Origin: Deltaproteobacteria bacterium
Lineage (GTDB): Bacteria; Desulfobacterota; Desulfobulbia; Desulfobulbales; Desulfobulbaceae
Length of the DNA: 25,427 bases
Assembly: GCA_024277485.1 (NCBI GenBank)
Contig: JAJRVA010000237.1
Span: forward strand, 1 to 25,427
Direction: 5' to 3'
The position numbers were made by a program, and so were the translations under genes. The notes below the pieces were generated by a model. That model was given only the letters and a program-made list of their open reading frames with translations. It made no database searches and had not been told where the DNA came from. Positions 21,419 through 25,427 of the stretch are shown here, one piece after another (within the stretch, counting starts at the first letter, position 1; each line of letters begins with the position of its first letter).

Positions 21419-24154
21419 ATGTTGAAAAACGGTATCATTTCCCCCGTTTCCGGAAACTGGCACCATTATCCTGCCGAGGAGATACTCACCCTGCTTGCGA
21501 GTGACGCGGATGCCGGTCTGTCTGAGAGGGAAGTCATTCGGAGGCGGGTGAAGTACGGCCCCAATGCGATAACCGTGCAGAAAACACAGGGGCCGCTGGT
21601 CCGTTTTCTCCTCCAGTGCCATCAGCCCCTCATCTATATTCTCATCGCATCCGGGCTCATCACGGCGGCTCTCGGGGAATGGATCGATGCAACCGTTATT
21701 TTCGGTGTGGTACTGGCCAACGCGGTTGTGGGATATATCCAGGAGACAAAGGCGATCAATGCCCTGGCCGCACTGGACAGGACAATGACCAGCGAGGCCA
21801 CTGTGCTGCGCCGGGGCGGGCAGACCCGTGTTCCCTCTCACGAGGTTGTGCCCGGTGACATCGTCCTCCTGCGGGCTGGCGACAAGGTCCCGGCCGACAT
21901 TCGCATTCTTGCCGAACAGGAACTGCAGATTGATGAATCCGCCCTGACCGGTGAGTCGGTCCCGGTTCTCAAGTCTTCGGTTGTGCTGGACAGGGAAACA
22001 GAGCTGGCCAATCGGCGGAACATGGCGTATGCCTCGACCCTGATCACCCGTGGGCAGGGCCGGGGGATAATTGTCGCGACCGGAGACAGGACGGAACTGG
22101 GCCGGATTTCGCAGCTTGTTGCAGCTGCCCAGGAGCTGGAGACCCCGCTGACCAGGAAAATCTCCCGGTTCAGCGGTGTCCTCCTGTATGTCATCCTGCT
22201 GCTGGCTGTTGTGACTGTTCTGGTCGGGCTCTTGCGGGGCCAGTCCCTCTTTGACATGTTCATGGCCGCTGTCGCCCTGGCGGTCGGAGCCATACCGGAA
22301 GGACTGCCCGCCGCGGTCACCGTTACCCTGGCGATCGGCGTGTCCCGTATGGCCAAAAGCAAGGCGATCATACGAAAACTGCCGGCCGTTGAAACCCTTG
22401 GCAGCACCACGGTTATCTGCTCCGACAAAACCGGTACCCTGACGGAAAACAAGATGACGGTCCGGGCCGTTGTTGCCGGGGACAGGCAGTATGACGTAAC
22501 CGGCTCCGGCTATGACCCGGGCCAGGGCGGCTTCCGGCATGGCGGCAGTTCCCCCGATCTCGCAGAGCACAGGGCGCTTGCGGAATGCCTGCAGGCCGGG
22601 ATCCTGTGCAACGAGAGTGTCCTGGCCCGCAAGGACGGCGGATGGACCGTTGAGGGCGACCCGACCGAAGGGGCATTGCTTGCGTCTGCCGCCAGGGCCG
22701 GACTCCCGCCCGACAGGGTCAGGGAAACGCACAGGCTCATTGATTCCATTCCCTTTGAATCGCAGCACCAGTACATGGCCTGTCTTGTTGCCGGCAGGGA
22801 AAACCATCGTACAACCGTGTATGTCAAGGGCGCCCTTGAAGTCATTGTCGACGGCTGTGATACCCGGCTTGACGCCTCAGGGGAAACCGGACCGTTTGAC
22901 AGGGAAAAGGTATTGCGCCAGGCCGAAGAACTGGCGTCACAGGGATTGCGGATTTTAGCCTTTGCAGGCAAGAGCTGTCCCGGTGATGCCCCGGGCCTGG
23001 ATGCTGGCACGGTCCTTTCCGGTCTGACCTTTTTCGGCCTGCAGGGCATGATGGACCCGCCGAGAAAGGAGGCAGTTGCCGCTGTCAGGGCCTGCCACCA
23101 GGCCGGGATCGCGGTAAAGATGATCACCGGCGACCATGCCCTGACAGCGGCTGCGGTTGCCGGTCAGATAGGTATCGGTTGCCGCCCGGACACGGACCGG
23201 CATGGTCCGGCGGTGATTACGAGCCGGCAGCTGGAAAAACTGTCTGATGATGCGTTGACGGAAGTTGCCGTGAACACGGATATCTTTGCCAGGACCACCC
23301 CTGAGCATAAACTCCGGCTTGTCAGGGCCCTGCAGGCACGGGATCACGTTGTCGCCATGACCGGCGACGGAGTCAATGATGCCCCGGCGCTGAAACAGGC
23401 TGATATCGGCGTGGCCATGGGTTTTTCCGGAACCGAGGTGGCACGGGAAGCCGCCGACATGGTGCTGACCGACGACAACTTCAGCTCCATCGAGGCGGCT
23501 GTAGAGGAGGGACGGGGAGTTTTCGACAACCTGACCAAGTTCATCGTCTGGACCCTGCCCACCAATATCGGAGAGGGGCTGGTCATCATGACAGCGATTT
23601 TCCTCGGTACAACCCTCCCCATCCTGCCTGTGCAGATACTCTGGATCAACATGACGACGGCGGGATTTTTAGGTCTCATGCTGGCGTTTGAACCAAAAGA
23701 ACCAGGCATCATGCTCCGCCGGCCCCGCCCGCCCGGGGCCCCCCTCCTGAACCGCGTGCTGGTCAACCGCATCATCCTGGTCAGCCTGCTGCTGCTCATC
23801 TTCACCTTTATCCTGTTCCAGGTTGAACTGAACAGGGGAACAGCCATTGACGAAGCCAGAACCGTGGCGGTCAATACCTTTGTGGTTATTGAACTCTTTT
23901 TTCTGTTCAACTGCAGGTCCCTGACCACGTCTGTTTTTCAGCTTGGCCTGACAAGCAATGTCTGGGTGATCGGCGGCGCAGCCGTGATGCTTGTCTTCCA
24001 GTTGCTGTACACCTACCTGCCCGGCATGAATTATTTCTTCGGCAGCGCCCCTGTTTCACTGCGCTCATGGCTGTATATCTTTGCGGCCGGCCTGGCATCA
24101 AGCCTGATTGTTGAAGGGGAAAAACAACTGCAGAAAAAACTTGCCCGTCAATGA
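21419..24154 (+). CDS. P2-type cation-transporting ATPase with variant M6 ion site
   Basis: A full-length 911-aa P2-type (SERCA-like) ATPase. Seen in order: a cation-ATPase N domain (residues 15-75), M1-M2, the actuator TGES at 177-180, M4 with PEGLP at 293-297, the phosphorylated Asp336 in CSDKTGT, KGA in the nucleotide domain, then TGDGVNDAPAL, and the M5-M10 bundle. Transport-site residues equivalent to SERCA Glu309, Asn768, Glu771, Thr799 and Glu908 are kept (PEGLP; Asn716; Glu719; Thr747; Glu825). The aspartate equivalent to Asp800 is Ala748 (LWINMTTAGF). Ca2+ pumps and Na+/K+ pumps keep this Asp, so ion choice or stoichiometry is uncertain; I would not call it a calcium pump. It starts three bases after the methyltransferase stop. 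It is convergent with tatC, 26 bases away. Confidence 0.93.
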   Translation: MLKNGIISPVSGNWHHYPAEEILTLLASDADAGLSEREVIRRRVKYGPNAITVQKTQGPLVRFLLQCHQPLIYILIASGLITAALGEWIDATVIFGVVLANAVVGYIQETKAINALAALDRTMTSEATVLRRGGQTRVPSHEVVPGDIVLLRAGDKVPADIRILAEQELQIDESALTGESVPVLKSSVVLDRETELANRRNMAYASTLITRGQGRGIIVATGDRTELGRISQLVAAAQELETPLTRKISRFSGVLLYVILLLAVVTVLVGLLRGQSLFDMFMAAVALAVGAIPEGLPAAVTVTLAIGVSRMAKSKAIIRKLPAVETLGSTTVICSDKTGTLTENKMTVRAVVAGDRQYDVTGSGYDPGQGGFRHGGSSPDLAEHRALAECLQAGILCNESVLARKDGGWTVEGDPTEGALLASAARAGLPPDRVRETHRLIDSIPFESQHQYMACLVAGRENHRTTVYVKGALEVIVDGCDTRLDASGETGPFDREKVLRQAEELASQGLRILAFAGKSCPGDAPGLDAGTVLSGLTFFGLQGMMDPPRKEAVAAVRACHQAGIAVKMITGDHALTAAAVAGQIGIGCRPDTDRHGPAVITSRQLEKLSDDALTEVAVNTDIFARTTPEHKLRLVRALQARDHVVAMTGDGVNDAPALKQADIGVAMGFSGTEVAREAADMVLTDDNFSSIEAAVEEGRGVFDNLTKFIVWTLPTNIGEGLVIMTAIFLGTTLPILPVQILWINMTTAGFLGLMLAFEPKEPGIMLRRPRPPGAPLLNRVLVNRIILVSLLLLIFTFILFQVELNRGTAIDEARTVAVNTFVVIELFFLFNCRSLTTSVFQLGLTSNVWVIGGAAVMLVFQLLYTYLPGMNYFFGSAPVSLRSWLYIFAAGLASSLIVEGEKQLQKKLARQ

Positions 24155-24180
24155 CGCGGCATAGGGACAGGCAGGGCACC

Positions 24181-24930
24181 TCAGCCTTCCCCGCCCTCAT
24201 CTTCCTTTTCCTCCCTTGCCCTGCCAAACACTTTTGCCGACAACACGCCGGCCTCGTATAAACCGAACAGGGGAAAGGCAAGGAGCACCGTGGCCGTGAT
24301 CTCTCCTGCAGTCAGGAGAAAGGCCAGCACCACGATGGCGCCGTAAAAGTACATGCGCTTTTTCCTGAAATAATCGCGCGAGACCAGTCCGGCACGGCCG
24401 GTCATGAACATGAGAAAGGGAATTTCAAAGGCAATACCGAAAGCCAGCGCCATCCTGGCCACAAAGGTGAGATACGTGCCCAGTTTCGGCAGGGGTTCCA
24501 GGTTCGGGCCGGCATAACTCATGAAAAACGTCAGCATCTGCGGCAGGGCAACAAAAAAGGCAAAGACAGCTCCGCCGGCAAAGAGAAAGGTTGCCCAGAA
24601 GACAATGAGCCGCGCCAGGCGCCGTTCATTGTCAAGGAGCCCGGGAGCGACAAACATCCATACCTGGTAGAGGAGATATGGAAAGCTGATGAGAATACCG
24701 ACCAGAAGGGAAAGCTTCAGGTAGGTAATAAAGGCCTCGGTCAGCTTGGTGTAGACAAGTTTCTGCAGCTCGGGATAGGCGGAAAACAGCGGCTGCATGC
24801 TGAAGGCGACGATCTGGTCGATGCACAGATAGGCAACAACCGTGGTAACAAGAATTGCCAGAAAGCAGCGAATCAGCCTCTTGCGCAGCTCTTCATGGTG
24901 AGGTCTGAAATGTTCAAATGCGGCAAGCAT
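24181..24930 (-). CDS. tatC: Sec-independent protein translocase TatC
   Basis: A 249-aa polytopic inner-membrane protein, the core of the twin-arginine translocase that exports folded proteins. The N-terminal block HHEELRKRLIRC matches the family's conserved HxxELRxR motif. The first periplasmic and second membrane region has FPYLLYQVWMFVAPGLLDNERR, the conserved Pro/Phe/Glu-rich stretch that binds the signal peptide. FGIAFEIPFLM is the conserved membrane block before the last helices. About six membrane helices are present, followed by an acidic tail (REEKEDEGGEG). ATG 24930 has only a weak ribosome binding site. It lies about 100 bases after the tatB-like gene on the same strand, the usual order; the gap holds a hairpin. 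Confidence 0.96.
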   Translation of the reverse strand: MLAAFEHFRPHHEELRKRLIRCFLAILVTTVVAYLCIDQIVAFSMQPLFSAYPELQKLVYTKLTEAFITYLKLSLLVGILISFPYLLYQVWMFVAPGLLDNERRLARLIVFWATFLFAGGAVFAFFVALPQMLTFFMSYAGPNLEPLPKLGTYLTFVARMALAFGIAFEIPFLMFMTGRAGLVSRDYFRKKRMYFYGAIVVLAFLLTAGEITATVLLAFPLFGLYEAGVLSAKVFGRAREEKEDEGGEG

Positions 24931-25000
24931 GATGAACCCGTAAAAAAACGTTAAGACTGAATGAGCATAATGATAATTCAGAGAGCTGCAAAGCTGAACC

Positions 25001-25030
25001 GTTGGCTTTTGTATTTTTTACAAAACCAAC
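25001..25030. repeat. 12-bp AT-rich inverted repeat between tatB and tatC
   Basis: GTTGGCTTTTGTA (25001-25013) pairs with TACAAAACCAAC (25019-25030) except for one bulged C, with a five-T loop. On the minus strand it lies two bases after the tatB-like stop. It has no T-run after it in that direction, so it is more likely an mRNA-stabilising or processing hairpin than a true terminator. Confidence 0.7.
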
Positions 25031-25032
25031 AA

Positions 25033-25427
25033 TCATGGCTTGGAATCAGGCGGTGCAGTCCTGATATCACCCTGTTCGTCTTCCCCGTCCGGCGGTTCGT
25101 CTTCCCCTGCATCTGATCTCTCCTCATCCCGGCCCTGTGGATAAGGGTCTTTTCCTTCTGAAATCGGCTTGAGATCACCGGCATCGATGATGTCGTTCTC
25201 CTGTCCGGCTATTTTCAGGGATGGGGAACCCGGCTCGTGCCAGGTAAAGTTGTCATCAGAGTCCAGCAGTTCCCCTTTCAGGTCATCGGCCGTTTTCCGC
25301 AGATCCGACTGTACAGAACCTAAAATATTCTCCTCGTCCGCAAGGCTCTCCTTGACCTGGTTGACTGTTTTCTTCAGTTCAAACATCCACCTGGCAATGG
25401 AACGTGCCATATCCGGAAGTTTGTCCG
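25033..25427 (-). CDS. tatB: TatB-like Tat translocase subunit, 3' part (runs off the window)
   Basis: Only the C-terminal part is inside the window; the membrane helix is beyond the right edge. The visible reading starts DKLPDMARSIARWMFELKKTVNQ, which matches the conserved 'P-x-K-L-P-x-x-A-R' hinge and amphipathic helix after the single membrane helix of TatA/TatB proteins. A helical, acidic region and a long disordered Asp/Glu/Pro-rich tail (GRDEERSDAGEDEPPDGEDE) follow. TatB binds substrate signal peptides together with TatC. The position directly upstream of tatC supports TatB rather than TatA, but the distinction needs the missing N-terminus. The stop is at 25033-25035. Confidence is high for TatA/B family, moderate for TatB. 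Confidence 0.82.
   Translation of the reverse strand, partial: DKLPDMARSIARWMFELKKTVNQVKESLADEENILGSVQSDLRKTADDLKGELLDSDDNFTWHEPGSPSLKIAGQENDIIDAGDLKPISEGKDPYPQGRDEERSDAGEDEPPDGEDEQGDIRTAPPDSKP

Noticed and set aside
20171..22807. Very long (878-codon) open frame on the minus strand
   Set aside because: It is antisense to the TPR-methyltransferase and the ATPase, both of which have clear domains. Its translation is low-complexity (Gly/Gln/Val/Arg-rich) without a domain, as expected of a GC-rich gene's mirror frame.

Overview
The window looks like ordinary chromosome of a Gram-negative, GC-rich, probably anaerobic bacterium. A delta-proteobacterial (Desulfobacterota-like) host is my best guess from gene content: two radical SAM/SPASM enzymes, a very large secreted SdrD-repeat/C25 peptidase protein, an ACT-DUF711 pair and Tat genes. 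This is inference; no rRNA or other taxonomic marker is present. I see no tRNA, rRNA, CRISPR array, transposase or phage gene, and no convincing rho-independent terminator.

Left third (1-10.8 kb), almost all on the minus strand. In transcription order, a promoter near 10.75 kb is followed by a 2591-aa secreted protein ending in a gingipain-type (C25) cysteine peptidase. Then come a PqqD-like peptide chaperone, a radical SAM/SPASM maturase, a 59-aa peptide gene at 1323-1502, and an HprK-like kinase. The 59-aa gene, found by translating the gap between the maturase and the kinase, has a Tyr/Arg/Pro-containing leader, a core with three Cys and many Gly/Asn, and a C-terminal Ser. Together these four small genes read as a complete modified-peptide (RiPP) cassette of precursor, recognition protein, radical SAM maturase and kinase. 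The precursor also has its own possible promoter inside the 3' end of the maturase gene. Further left is the start of an FmdB-type zinc-ribbon gene with its own promoter.

Middle (10.8-18.5 kb). A beta-hydroxyacid dehydrogenase (minus) is divergent from an ACT-DUF711-YqaA run (plus). A small periplasmic protein, a metallophosphoesterase, an S4 RNA-binding protein and an acidic hypothetical protein follow on the minus strand. A strong promoter near 15.97 kb then drives an SPFH protein with three C-terminal zinc ribbons and a second zinc-ribbon protein. Its -10 box overlaps a possible divergent promoter.

Right third (18.5-25.4 kb). A TTGACA-type promoter drives a tightly packed plus-strand operon: a TadA-like deaminase, a second radical SAM protein, a TPR-methyltransferase and a P2-type cation ATPase that lacks a normally conserved M6 aspartate. 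The window closes with convergent tatC and the 3' part of a tatB-like gene, separated by a 12-bp AT-rich hairpin.
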